From assembly GCA_910575445.1 (NCBI GenBank), contig CAJTFW010000002.1:418106-482105 (forward strand): a stretch of DNA of 64,000 bases, written 5' to 3'. The notes under the pieces were generated by a model, which did no database searches, was not told where the DNA came from, and was given only the letters and a program-made list of their open reading frames with translations. Shown here piece after piece: positions 27,053 to 36,050 of the stretch; the first letter of the stretch is position 1; each line of letters begins with the position of its first letter. The DNA is from Lachnospiraceae bacterium (lineage in GTDB: Bacteria > Bacillota > Clostridia > Lachnospirales > Lachnospiraceae). Both the position numbers and the translations under genes were made by a program.

Positions 27053-27160
27053 TTACGCAACGGAAACATACGAAAGTATGTTCGGAGAGTTGCCGGAAGC
27101 ATGAACGGGGAAAGCGAAACCCGGTTGCAAGGTGGGGAACACCAAAAGCAACCGGGTTGG
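27053..27160 (+). ncRNA. Candidate structured RNA or leader element
   Basis: aacatac-GAAA-gtatgtt (27065-27082) is a 7-bp tetraloop hairpin. An 11-bp perfect stem follows (27118-27128 with 27148-27158) capped by an inner ggtg/cacc hairpin. The outer gcaac and gttgc segments may close the first hairpin. The gap 27049-27240 holds no other gene. Unknown function. Confidence 0.45.
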
Positions 27161-27240
27161 AACTTAACAAGGACAGTATAGCACAAGATATGGAGGAAAG
27201 AAAGGGTTTTCTTCCATATATAGAAAGAAAGGCGGAAAAC

Positions 27241-27354
27241 ATGGAGATTTACATAATTATGGCGGCAGTAGCGGCGGCAATGCTGATTATATCCGGCCTG
27301 GCCTTGTTCGGTTTTGCACTGATAAAGAAAGCGTTTGATGGATTTCTGGACTGA
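27241..27354 (+). CDS. Small single-span membrane protein
   Basis: 37 aa: MEIYIIMAAVAAAMLIISGL continues as one membrane helix and ends in a short charged tail. A longer in-frame start at 27157 lies inside the structured region and lacks a better ribosome site. Function unknown. Confidence 0.4.
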   Translation: MEIYIIMAAVAAAMLIISGLALFGFALIKKAFDGFLD

Positions 27355-27469
27355 TTTTTAAAATGGGCGGTGCCCCTTGCCCGTCCTTGTAATGGGTATT
27401 AGCATATCGGACACCCTGGGGATTTATAGAAAGATATAAAGGCATAGGTGGTTGATGGTGATAAGAAGA

Positions 27470-27492
27470 GGGGAGGGAGGGGAGGAAAAGGG
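27470..27492 (+). other. G-quadruplex-type tract upstream of rep
   Basis: Four runs of at least three G with loops of 1, 1 and 7 nt, inside a purine-only stretch at about 27461-27495. It sits about 60 nt before the HUH Rep gene. Possible part of a replication origin; unproven. Confidence 0.35.
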
Positions 27493-27549
27493 AAGTGATG
27501 CCCAGGAGCAGGAAAGAGGGTAGGGGCTTGACATATAAAGGTGGGGAAC

Positions 27550-28443
27550 ATGAAAAAACTGTATGATGATTACGATTATGAGGAAGCATACCAAAAGCAG
27601 TGTGACACCCTGGAAGAGTGGGAGTTGGAAAAGCTGTTAAAGGATGGAAAGGTGGGGTGCCTTTATCGGACTACCACCACCAAGGCGGAGAACATCCAGA
27701 ACGGAACGGTATTACTGGAAAGCCAGGTATACCCGGCCTTTAAGGATAAAAAGGATATGCCAGTAACGGCAAAGAAGAGGGAAACCAGGCCGTCACAGCG
27801 GAACCTAAACGATAAGAACGCAAGACGTTATCTAATACGCCTGGCAAATATCAATTTCGGCAAGGGTGATATTTGGGCCACATTTGGATGGAATGATGAT
27901 TGTCTGCCTGGTGATGAAGAGAGGGCCAGGAAAGATATAACCAATTTCATAAAGCGGATAAACCGCCGCCGGAAAAAAGACGGGTTGGACAATGCAAAAT
28001 ATATTTATATCCTTGCCTTTGACGGGTACAAACGCCCACACTTCCATATTCTGTTATCCGGGGACGGGATGGACCGGGACGAACTGGAAGAACTATGGGG
28101 GAAATGTGACAGACCGAACACCAGGAGGATAAAGCCGGATGATGATTTCCTTATAACCGGGCTTGCCACATACATATCACAGAACCCACACGGGACAAAA
28201 AGATGGTGCCCGTCAAAGAACCTTAAAAAGCCGGACAAGCCGACAAGAAGCTATTCAAAGTTTAAAAAGGGCAATGTGGAGCGGATGGCAAGGGACCATG
28301 AAGAACTGAAAAGCCAGATGGAAAAAGCATACCCTGGATTTGAATTTCTGGATGCAGAGGTTAAGTACAACGGAATCAATGCGGCGTTCTACATATACGC
28401 CCGTATGGTGAAGATTAAGCGAAAGGAGCCTAACAAGAAATGA
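27550..28443 (+). CDS. HUH-type replication initiator (rolling-circle Rep-like)
   Basis: 297 aa from ATG 27550 (MKKLYDDYDYEEAY). The HUH metal motif is in YKRPHFHILLSG and a candidate nicking tyrosine in ITGLATYISQNP, with the upstream strand IWATFGWNDD. HUH enzymes nick one strand and start rolling-circle replication. It is followed with a 4-nt overlap by parA, so it is probably the phage replication initiator. Rep family not assigned further. Confidence 0.7.
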   Translation: MKKLYDDYDYEEAYQKQCDTLEEWELEKLLKDGKVGCLYRTTTTKAENIQNGTVLLESQVYPAFKDKKDMPVTAKKRETRPSQRNLNDKNARRYLIRLANINFGKGDIWATFGWNDDCLPGDEERARKDITNFIKRINRRRKKDGLDNAKYIYILAFDGYKRPHFHILLSGDGMDRDELEELWGKCDRPNTRRIKPDDDFLITGLATYISQNPHGTKRWCPSKNLKKPDKPTRSYSKFKKGNVERMARDHEELKSQMEKAYPGFEFLDAEVKYNGINAAFYIYARMVKIKRKEPNKK

Positions 28444-29258
28444 AGATTGTTTCAGTAATCAATTTAAAAGGTGGGTGTGCCAAGACCACCACAGCCGTTT
28501 CCATGGCGGAACTGTTGGCAGAGGGGGACAAGAAAAGAAAGCGGCCTGGCAGCAGGGTATTGTTGTTTGACAATGACAAGCAGGGGAACGCTTCCCGTAT
28601 GTTTGAGGTATACAACCGGGACCAGGAGGCGGAAGCGTGCCGGATTATGCGGACCGGCCACATGGGGGAAAACAGTATTCGGAGGGTTTCCGGGATTGCG
28701 GAGGATGAAAAACTGGATGTAATACCTTGCAACTATTTCATGGAGTTGGCGGAACTTGCCGTAAAGGCAGACCAGGACCATGCACAGCATGACCGTTATA
28801 AAACCGCCCTGGGGGAAGTTGCCGGGGAATATGACTATTGCATCATAGACAATCCGCCGGACCTGGGAATGAACGTCATAAACGCCATGGTGGCAACCCA
28901 TGAAATCATCATTCCCGTGTGCCTGGATGCCTATTCGTTGGACGGCCTGGAAGAACTGGTGGAGCAGATAAACCAGGTTAAGGCGTTGAACCGAAAGGCT
29001 AGGATTGCCGGGGTGCTTATTACGGACTATGAGAAGTCGGATACAAGCGAAGCGGCGGAAAGTTGGTTGAGGGCAAAGAGCGGATGCCCTGTTTTCTCAC
29101 AGAAAATCAGACATTCCACAAAGGCCAAGGATGCCACGTTCTACCACCAGACACCGACACGCTACAGTGTACGCAGCGGAGCCGCCCAGGATTATAAAGC
29201 CTTTGTGGCGGAGTATGTGCAGAAATTTGGGAACCTGGCAGCAGGGGAAAGGGGTTAA
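28440..29258 (+). CDS. ParA-family ATPase
   Basis: 272 aa. Deviant Walker A INLKGGCAKTTTA at residues 7-19, Walker A' LLFDNDKQGN and Walker B DYCIIDNPPDLG are all present. ParA proteins move DNA by ATP-driven binding. It overlaps rep by 4 nt and precedes parB by 3 nt, so a plasmid-like partition module is present in this phage. Confidence 0.88.
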   Translation: MKIVSVINLKGGCAKTTTAVSMAELLAEGDKKRKRPGSRVLLFDNDKQGNASRMFEVYNRDQEAEACRIMRTGHMGENSIRRVSGIAEDEKLDVIPCNYFMELAELAVKADQDHAQHDRYKTALGEVAGEYDYCIIDNPPDLGMNVINAMVATHEIIIPVCLDAYSLDGLEELVEQINQVKALNRKARIAGVLITDYEKSDTSEAAESWLRAKSGCPVFSQKIRHSTKAKDATFYHQTPTRYSVRSGAAQDYKAFVAEYVQKFGNLAAGERG

Positions 29259-29261
29259 GGG

Positions 29262-30182
29262 ATGGGATTTAATATTCTGGATGTCGTGAACGCCGCAACC
29301 AGGGCGGAAGTAGGGGAAAACAAGGATTACCGGGAAATCAACCTGGACTACCGGGACATTGTTGTGACGGAGCATAATAAATACAGCATGGACGAATTGC
29401 AGGAAATAGCCACGGGAATTGAAATGGACGGGTTGCAGCAGCCCCTTGTATTGGGGCGTGTAAATGGGGAATACTGGCTTGTTTCCGGCCACCGCCGCCT
29501 GGGAGGTATAAAAATCCTTGTGGCAGAGGGGAAAGAAGAGTTTGAAACCGTCCCTTGCCGCTACAAGGATATGACGGAAATAGAATTTCGGATTGCGCTT
29601 TTAATCGGCAACACGTTCAACCGCAAAATGTCGGATTATGACCTTATGACCCAGGCAGCGGACTGGAAAGAGGTATTGACCCAGGCACGGAAAGAAGGCT
29701 TGCTTGTCCTGGAAGCAGGGGAGAGGGTCCGGGATTATGTGGCGGCGGTGATGGGGGAGAGCGTGCCAAAGATAAGGACCCTTAACACCATAGACCAGAA
29801 CGCCACGCCGGAAGTGAAAGAACAGTTCCAGAAAGGCAATATGGGCATCACGGCGGCCATGGAAGCATCCAGGGCAGACGAGGGAACCCAAAAAGAGATT
29901 GCAAAGGCTTCCGAGGACAAAGGCGGCATGGGGGCGGAGGAAATAAAGGCCATGGCCGAAGAGAAAAAACACCGCAAGACCAAGGAAGAGGAAACCAGGG
30001 AAGCCAATGTGTCAGATACCGACACAACCAAAGAGGAAAAGGAAAACGCCCGGAAACTTCATGCCGTAAAGATGATTGAAAAATATTATACCTGGCTGAA
30101 TGAAGAGGAAACGGGCATCCTGGAAAGGATGTTGGAGGACCTAAAGCGGCGTAAACGGGAATATGCCATTGAGGAAGAATAG
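29262..30182 (+). CDS. ParB/Spo0J-like partition protein
   Basis: 306 aa. The N-terminal ParB CTPase region has LQQPLVLGRVNGEYWLVSGH followed by RRLGGIKIL (ParB box GHRR). A helical middle (residues 115-200) and an acidic, Lys/Glu-rich tail follow. Partner of the upstream ParA. No obvious parS palindrome was located. Confidence 0.82.
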   Translation: MGFNILDVVNAATRAEVGENKDYREINLDYRDIVVTEHNKYSMDELQEIATGIEMDGLQQPLVLGRVNGEYWLVSGHRRLGGIKILVAEGKEEFETVPCRYKDMTEIEFRIALLIGNTFNRKMSDYDLMTQAADWKEVLTQARKEGLLVLEAGERVRDYVAAVMGESVPKIRTLNTIDQNATPEVKEQFQKGNMGITAAMEASRADEGTQKEIAKASEDKGGMGAEEIKAMAEEKKHRKTKEEETREANVSDTDTTKEEKENARKLHAVKMIEKYYTWLNEEETGILERMLEDLKRRKREYAIEEE

Positions 30183-30194
30183 GAGGTTTGGAAA

Positions 30195-30941
30195 ATGAGG
30201 ATGCAGAACATGAAGAAAGGGGAAACCACGGAGCAGATGGCCCTTTTCGTGTGGGCCGGGAACAATACACACGTCTTGCCGTGCCTTTCCCTTATGTACC
30301 ACGTCCCAAACGAGGGGAAGAGGACAAACGGGGCGGTATTAAAGGCCATGGGGCTGAAAAGCGGCGTGCCGGATGTGTGTCTGCCCGTGGCAAGCCATAA
30401 TTTCCACGGCCTTTATCTGGAAATGAAGTATGGCCGGAACAAAGCAACGCCGGAGCAGGAAGCATTTATGGCAGGGTTGCGGCAGCAGGGCTATAAGACA
30501 GCGGTATGCCATGGGGCGGAGGAAGCAAAGGCGGAAATCCTGGACTATTTGCAGGAACCTGGGAAGATGCCGCTTGCAAAGTGCCTAAACGCCCCGTGGA
30601 TTGACGGGAAGTGTGACGGCGTTCCAATGGGGCGTATGTTCTGCCGGGAGCATTGCCGCAAGTGTGAAAGGCACACGCCGACACGGGCAGAAAGCACCAT
30701 AAACGCCAACATGGCAGCAGTAGACGAATATTTCAAGGTGCCGATAATAAAGACCATTGCAGACCTTTCCGCCGGGAAGCCGCTAAAGAACATGACGTTG
30801 GAAGATACGTTGGAAACCATAAACAAGAACCTGGCATTTCTGGTGACGGGTACACAGTTGAGCGTGGAGCAGTCGGCGGCGGTGCTTACCGTTGCCATGG
30901 ATGCCTATAACCAGGCAAAGAAAGGGGAGGATAAGGCATGA
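30195..30941 (+). CDS. VRR-NUC domain nuclease
   Basis: 248 aa. The nuclease core is in residues about 35-110: GAVLKAMGLKSGVPDVCLPV, then LYLEMKYGRNKATPEQ, matching the PD-(D/E)xK set of VRR-NUC enzymes (structure-selective, often Holliday-junction or flap nucleases). Two Cys clusters lie in FCREHCRKCERH. aggaggt precedes ATG 30195. Confidence 0.8.
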   Translation: MRMQNMKKGETTEQMALFVWAGNNTHVLPCLSLMYHVPNEGKRTNGAVLKAMGLKSGVPDVCLPVASHNFHGLYLEMKYGRNKATPEQEAFMAGLRQQGYKTAVCHGAEEAKAEILDYLQEPGKMPLAKCLNAPWIDGKCDGVPMGRMFCREHCRKCERHTPTRAESTINANMAAVDEYFKVPIIKTIADLSAGKPLKNMTLEDTLETINKNLAFLVTGTQLSVEQSAAVLTVAMDAYNQAKKGEDKA

Positions 30942-31411
30942 GAAAAAAGACAGACGGCGGCCATGCGATACCAGAAGAGGATTTAAGGGAAATGGAGCAG
31001 GAAGAGGGCCGGGAAATGCCGGAGGGCGTGGAGAGCCAGACGGGATATTGCCGCTTTTGCGGCCAGGGCGGCGTTGTCCATACAATGATGGGATGGGGCC
31101 GGGATGAAGTAAACGAAGCCGTGACGTGTAGGTGCCAGTGTGAGGAAGCCAAAAAGTATGCAGAAAGTAAGGAACGGGTGCAGAAAGCAAAGAACCGTAT
31201 TGAAGAACTATTCAGCAGCACGGCGGAAAAGCCCATTGACCAGAGCGTTGTAAATATCATGTTCCGGGCCGTGGATGCCATAGAGGAAAAGGCCATGAAA
31301 GGCATCACGATTGACGTAGGGCAGGGCATAAAGGCAAGGGTTTCCAAGATGGCAAAGGAAAGCATAAAGGTGGAGCGTTCCGAAGTGCAGAAAAAGACCT
31401 ATGAGGAATAG
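30938..31411 (+). CDS. Hypothetical phage protein with zinc-finger-like motif
   Basis: 157 aa. YCRFCGQGG near residue 37 and CRCQCEEA near 64 could bind zinc. The rest is helical and charged. Overlaps the previous gene by 4 nt. Its stop codon runs straight into an 11-G tract. Function unknown. Confidence 0.5.
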   Translation: MRKKTDGGHAIPEEDLREMEQEEGREMPEGVESQTGYCRFCGQGGVVHTMMGWGRDEVNEAVTCRCQCEEAKKYAESKERVQKAKNRIEELFSSTAEKPIDQSVVNIMFRAVDAIEEKAMKGITIDVGQGIKARVSKMAKESIKVERSEVQKKTYEE

Positions 31412-31435
31412 GGGGGGGGGCAGAGGTTGGAAAGG

Positions 31436-31789
31436 ATGGATGCCGATATTAAGGCAGTAGCCAGAAGTATCATACAAGGCAACGAAAAGCGGAAAAAGAG
31501 AATAAAAGCCGGAAAGGCCAGTGCCTTTGACATTATGGCCGCCGCCGTTGTGGAAGATGCCTTGTGTTCTTCTTGCCAGAATATTGAGAGCATCCAGGCC
31601 AGGCGGCAGATGCAGAAAAGGATTTATGAGAGCATTGTATATAATACGCCCTATGAATACATAGCGGATGCCTTGTGTGGCCGCCGCCAGTTCTATGAGT
31701 ATCGGACGGAATTTATAACACGGATTGCCCAGGCAATGGATATGTTGCCGGGTGGGAAAGGAATGGAAGATAGAAATGAACGGAATTAG
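31436..31789 (+). CDS. Putative late-gene regulator (tentative)
   Basis: 117 aa from ATG 31436; a TTG start at 31427 is also possible. The C-terminal half (YNTPYEYIADALCGRRQFYE) resembles the recognition helix of sigma-region-4-like or ArpU/RinA-type phage regulators, and the place just before packaging genes fits. Not a firm match. A G11 tract (31411-31421) lies in its ribosome-binding region. Confidence 0.4.
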   Translation: MDADIKAVARSIIQGNEKRKKRIKAGKASAFDIMAAAVVEDALCSSCQNIESIQARRQMQKRIYESIVYNTPYEYIADALCGRRQFYEYRTEFITRIAQAMDMLPGGKGMEDRNERN

Positions 31790-32003
31790 TTTAAACGGAT
31801 TCAAGGTGATACACGGAGGGATTGTCTTAAATGCGCTTGCACTGAAAGCCATAAAGATGCGTGATGGAATGGATGCAAGCAACCGTGAGATTGTAGAAAA
31901 GCCTATATGGCTTGAAGTCCTGGCAATCAATGAGGATGGGAACATTGTATCTATCCGGGATGAAGCATGGACCTTTCAGTTTGTCCCGGTTGTCACAAAG
32001 TAG
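31776..32003 (+). CDS. Hypothetical phage protein
   Basis: 75 aa from ATG 31776 (MNGISLNGFKVIHGG), overlapping the previous gene by 14 nt. Predicted beta-rich (ending EAWTFQFVPVVTK). No family recognised. Confidence 0.45.
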   Translation: MNGISLNGFKVIHGGIVLNALALKAIKMRDGMDASNREIVEKPIWLEVLAINEDGNIVSIRDEAWTFQFVPVVTK

Positions 32004-32128
32004 CCAGGCGGCAGCAGGGCATACAGTAAACGGGTCAGAATATAGGGATGATTTATATTAACATGGGCTTATGGATGGGAATATCTGTAGGCCCTTAATC
32101 ATGTACAGAGAAAGGATGGTGGCAGCAG

Positions 32129-32539
32129 TTGAAAGAATATGCAAAGAGTTTCTATCAGTCGGATGCCTGGAAGAAAGCAAGGCAGACAGCAATCAAGCGT
32201 GCAAACGGATTGTGCGAGCGGTGCAGAGCCGCCGGGCGTTTCGTTCCCGGTGTGATTGTCCACCACAAGAAGTATATAACGCCTGGCAATATCCATGATG
32301 CCAGGGTAACGCTTGCCCTGGACAATCTGGAATTGGTTTGTGAGGATTGCCACAACAAAGAGCATAAGGCGAAGCACGCCGCACGTTACCGATTTGACGG
32401 AAACGGGAACCTGCTGCCGCCGCCAGGAGAAAAGGAGAGGGTACGCCCCCCGGTGGGCAGAATTTTGGAGGGGACGGAAGAACCGAGGGAGATACCTCAA
32501 AAAAACTCCGCAGGGTCGCACGCATATGAGGGGGGATGA
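32129..32539 (+). CDS. HNH endonuclease
   Basis: 136 aa, TTG start with aaggatggtgg upstream. The HNH core is LCERCRAAGRFVPGVIVHHK, then NLELVCEDCHNKEH, with two CxxC pairs for structural zinc. HNH genes next to terminases take part in genome cutting during packaging of HK97-type phages. Overlaps the small terminase frame. Confidence 0.88.
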   Translation: MKEYAKSFYQSDAWKKARQTAIKRANGLCERCRAAGRFVPGVIVHHKKYITPGNIHDARVTLALDNLELVCEDCHNKEHKAKHAARYRFDGNGNLLPPPGEKERVRPPVGRILEGTEEPREIPQKNSAGSHAYEGG

Positions 32540-32541
32540 AC

Positions 32542-33003
32542 ATGGAGGAAAAGAAAAAATCTTCTTTAAGTAAGTCGAAGAAAACCGACACGCCAAAAAA
32601 GGCGGAAAAACTGGATGAAAATAAAGAGAAATCCGACACGAAACCTAAGAGAAGAGTAAACAAAATCACACCGGCCCGGATAAAAAAAGAGATAGATTTT
32701 TTAAAGCCAATGTTTGACGGGATAGATGATGAGGACAAGAAAAACCTGGTAAATTCGCTGATAGAGGAAGCGGCATTTCTGAAAGTGGCGTGCTTCCAGG
32801 CCAAGGAAGAACTGAAAAAAGAGGGGCTTACAACGGAAACCGTGAACGCTTCCCAGAAGTTTGTAAAGGCCCACCCGTCTGCCACAATTTATGAAAAGTA
32901 TTCACGCCAGTATACGGCCATAATCCACACGCTTATTGAATATCTGCCGCCAAAGGAGAAAAAGAACATAAGCAGATTGGCGGCGTTGAGGAATGGAAAA
33001 TAA
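32542..33003 (+). CDS. terS: Phage terminase small subunit (P27-type)
   Basis: 153 aa. Lys-rich N-terminus, then a helical domain (ARIKKEIDFLKPMFDGIDDE) and a C-terminal region typical of P27-like small terminases that bind the packaging site. ATG 32542 is 6 nt after gggggg; ATG 32536 is too close. Overlaps terL by 11 nt. Confidence 0.75.
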   Translation: MEEKKKSSLSKSKKTDTPKKAEKLDENKEKSDTKPKRRVNKITPARIKKEIDFLKPMFDGIDDEDKKNLVNSLIEEAAFLKVACFQAKEELKKEGLTTETVNASQKFVKAHPSATIYEKYSRQYTAIIHTLIEYLPPKEKKNISRLAALRNGK

Positions 33004-34657
33004 TTATATCTTTCGGTATTGGGATGCAATACAAAACGGCACCGTAACCGTAGGCGAGTGGATAAGGACCATTTACAAAATCCTTGTGGATGGCCTTAAA
33101 AGTGGCAAGTGGGATTTTGACGGAGAAAAGGCAGACAAGGCCATAACTTTTATAGAAAACTTTTGCCACCATTCCGAGGGCCGTAACGATTTACTGAAAT
33201 TAGAATTGTGGCAGAAAGCCATTGTAAGTGCCATATTCGGCATCATGGATAAAAAGACCGGGTATAGGCAGTTTAGGGAGGTTTTCGTTGTTGTTGCCCG
33301 TAAGAACGGGAAAACATTATTCGCCGCCGCTATAGCGGCATACATGGCGTATATAGATGGGGAGTATGGGGCAAAGGTTTATTTCCTTGCCCCTAAATTG
33401 GACCAGGCGGACCTTGTGTATGATGCGTTTTACCAGATTGTCCAGGCGGATGACGAACTGGAAAGCATCACGAAGAAACGCCGGAGTGACATTTACATCA
33501 AGGAATTTAACACAAGCATCAAAAAGATTGCCTTTAATTCCAAAAAATCAGACGGTTTCAATCCGCAGATGGTTGTCAATGATGAAATGGAAGCCTGGCC
33601 GGGGGACCAGGGATTGAAGCAGTACGAAGTAATGACTTCCGCCCTGGGGGCAAGGAAGCAGCCGCTTATATTGTCCATATCAACGGCAGGGTACATAAAT
33701 GACGGGGTATATGACGAACTGATGCGGCGTGCAACGTCATTCCTAAAGGGCAATTCCAAGGAAAGCCGGATTCTGCCTTTCCTCTACATGATTGACAATA
33801 TAGAGAAATGGGACAGCCTGGAAGAACTGAAAAAGAGCAATCCCAACCTGGGCGTTTCCGTGACAGAGGAATTTTACATTGAGCAGATAGAAATTGCAAG
33901 GGCATCCCTTTCAAAGAAAGTGGAGTTCCTTACAAAATACTGTAATATCAAGCAAAATTCCAGTGTGGCATGGCTTGACTATTGGGACGTGATGAAAGCC
34001 GTAAACGAGGACATACACCTTACTTTGGAGCAGTTCCGGGGTTGTTATTGCGTGGGTGGCATAGACCTTTCACGCACAACGGACCTTACGGCGGCATCAA
34101 TCGTTATCTGGAAGAACGGGAAATGGAACGTCATAACAAAATTCTATATGCCCAAGAAACGGTATGAAGTGGCCGTGAATGAAGATAACGTGCCCTACAA
34201 TCTGCACCGGGAACGGGGGTTCCTGGAAATATCCGGGGAAAACCAGGTGGATTACAAGGACGTTTACAAATGGTTCATAGAACTGGTAAAGGTTTATAAA
34301 ATCCGTCCTCTGAAAATAGGCTATGACCGATATATGGCAGGGTATTTGATAGACGAACTTAAAATGGCCGGGTTCCAGACGGATGACGTTTACCAGGGCA
34401 CCAACCTAACGCCTATCCTGCACCAATTCGAGGGGGATTTAAAGGACGGAAAGTATAACCTGGGGGACAATACCCTTTTGGCATCCCACCTTTTGAACGT
34501 GGCCGTGGAAATCAATATGAATGACAGCCGCATGAAGCCCGTAAAGATTGAAAAGCGGTTAAGGATAGACGGGGCGGTTTCTGTATTTGATGCAATGACA
34601 ATGGTTTCAAAATACCATAGCGAGATTGGAAAGAAGCTGCTGAACGAAGCGGCATAA
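32993..34657 (+). CDS. terL: Phage terminase large subunit
   Basis: 554 aa. ATPase: Walker A VVVARKNGKTLFAAA at about residues 101-115 and Walker B MVVNDEMEAW near 193-202. Nuclease: GIDLSRTTDLTAA near 356-368 supplies the acidic residues. Drives DNA into the prohead and cuts it. Follows terS with an 11-nt overlap. Confidence 0.95.
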   Translation: MENNYIFRYWDAIQNGTVTVGEWIRTIYKILVDGLKSGKWDFDGEKADKAITFIENFCHHSEGRNDLLKLELWQKAIVSAIFGIMDKKTGYRQFREVFVVVARKNGKTLFAAAIAAYMAYIDGEYGAKVYFLAPKLDQADLVYDAFYQIVQADDELESITKKRRSDIYIKEFNTSIKKIAFNSKKSDGFNPQMVVNDEMEAWPGDQGLKQYEVMTSALGARKQPLILSISTAGYINDGVYDELMRRATSFLKGNSKESRILPFLYMIDNIEKWDSLEELKKSNPNLGVSVTEEFYIEQIEIARASLSKKVEFLTKYCNIKQNSSVAWLDYWDVMKAVNEDIHLTLEQFRGCYCVGGIDLSRTTDLTAASIVIWKNGKWNVITKFYMPKKRYEVAVNEDNVPYNLHRERGFLEISGENQVDYKDVYKWFIELVKVYKIRPLKIGYDRYMAGYLIDELKMAGFQTDDVYQGTNLTPILHQFEGDLKDGKYNLGDNTLLASHLLNVAVEINMNDSRMKPVKIEKRLRIDGAVSVFDAMTMVSKYHSEIGKKLLNEAA

Positions 34658-34684
34658 GGCGGCGTCCGGCAGCAGGATTTTAAA

Positions 34685-36046
34685 GTGGGTCAGAATTTCA
34701 ACACGAATATATTTACAATGGGTCCATGGGCGTGTTCCATGGGCCTATTTTTGAGGAAAGGGGGTAATAGTACGGGAATCATTGCAAACGTGTTTGGAGC
34801 CTTTAGGGCGAAGTACAGACCGCTTTTATTGAGCCGTGGGGAATATGTGCCAACGGGGACGTTACGGGATAATGACATTGTGGGAGCCATAGCGGATGCC
34901 ATAGCAAAGAACGTGGGCAAGCTACAGCCCCAGGTAATCCGAAAGGATGAAAAAGGGCTGACGGTGAAAAATGACTATCTGGCAAGGATTTTGACCTTGC
35001 GGCCATGCCCGGAAATGTCAACCTATGATTTCCTTTACCGCATAGCATCCGATTTGGTTTATACTTCCAATTCCTTTTCCGTGATTTTTTACAATGAGGA
35101 TTTTACAAGGGTAACGAGCATACAACCGATTACAACGAAAAGTTACCGCATTTTTGAGGATGACCGCCACAACGTCCTATTCCGTTTCCGTTGGGATTAT
35201 GACGGGGAAACGTACACGGTGCCTTACCAGAACGTCATCCACATAAAGGCAAGGTACAACAAAAAGCGGTTCCTGGGAACATCCCCGGATATTGAGTTAA
35301 AACGGAGCCTGGACCTTGTGGAAACATCCGGGGAAATGATTAAGAACATTGTAAACCATTCCAATAGCCTTTCCGGGTATCTGAAATATAGCAACCTTGC
35401 AGATGATAAGGAACTAAAGGAAAAGGCCAAGGAGTTCCAGGAATCATATATGAACGCTTCCAACGCCGGGGGAGTTGCGGCACTGGATAGCACATATGAG
35501 TTCCACGAAATCAGCACAAAGACCACGCCGTTGCCTACGGCACAGATTACTTTCTTACGTGACAACGTATACCGCTATTACGGCGTGAATGAAAAGGTGC
35601 TGACTTCCACCCTTTCAGACCAGGAATGGATTTCATTTTATGAAAATGTGATTGAGCCAATAGCAATCCAGTTGGGTTATGAGTTCACATTTAAACTTCT
35701 TACGCCACGGGAAATAGGGTATGGAAACAAGATAGAGTTTACCGCCAACCTTTTGCAGTATGCGACATTGCAGACCAGGGACACAATAGGCGGAAACATG
35801 TTTGACCGTGGAGCCATGACAATAAACGAATACCGGGCACTTATGTATTATCCGCCAACGGAGGACGGGGACGTGCGTATGGTTTCGCTGAACTATGTAA
35901 AAGCCGGGGACCAGAGCCTTTACCAAGTGGGAAAGGACGGGCAGCAGGGCGGAAATGGGGAACCGCCGCCAGGGCAGCAGGACAGACAACGCCGGGCAAT
36001 GGAAGCGGCGGCCAATGCTTATTTTACGGCCATGAAAGGGGGTTAG
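34685..36046 (+). CDS. Phage portal protein (HK97 type)
   Basis: Dodecameric gate for DNA in the head vertex. The frame opens at GTG 34685 with a non-typical N-terminus; conserved portal sequence begins around residue 35 (FGAFRAKYRPLLLS), so the true start may lie near 34770. Later segments DYLARILTLRPCPEMSTYDF and NVYRYYGVNEKVLT are typical. Gln/Gly-rich tail at the C-terminus. Confidence 0.9.
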   Translation: MGQNFNTNIFTMGPWACSMGLFLRKGGNSTGIIANVFGAFRAKYRPLLLSRGEYVPTGTLRDNDIVGAIADAIAKNVGKLQPQVIRKDEKGLTVKNDYLARILTLRPCPEMSTYDFLYRIASDLVYTSNSFSVIFYNEDFTRVTSIQPITTKSYRIFEDDRHNVLFRFRWDYDGETYTVPYQNVIHIKARYNKKRFLGTSPDIELKRSLDLVETSGEMIKNIVNHSNSLSGYLKYSNLADDKELKEKAKEFQESYMNASNAGGVAALDSTYEFHEISTKTTPLPTAQITFLRDNVYRYYGVNEKVLTSTLSDQEWISFYENVIEPIAIQLGYEFTFKLLTPREIGYGNKIEFTANLLQYATLQTRDTIGGNMFDRGAMTINEYRALMYYPPTEDGDVRMVSLNYVKAGDQSLYQVGKDGQQGGNGEPPPGQQDRQRRAMEAAANAYFTAMKGG

Positions 36047-36050
36047 GAGG

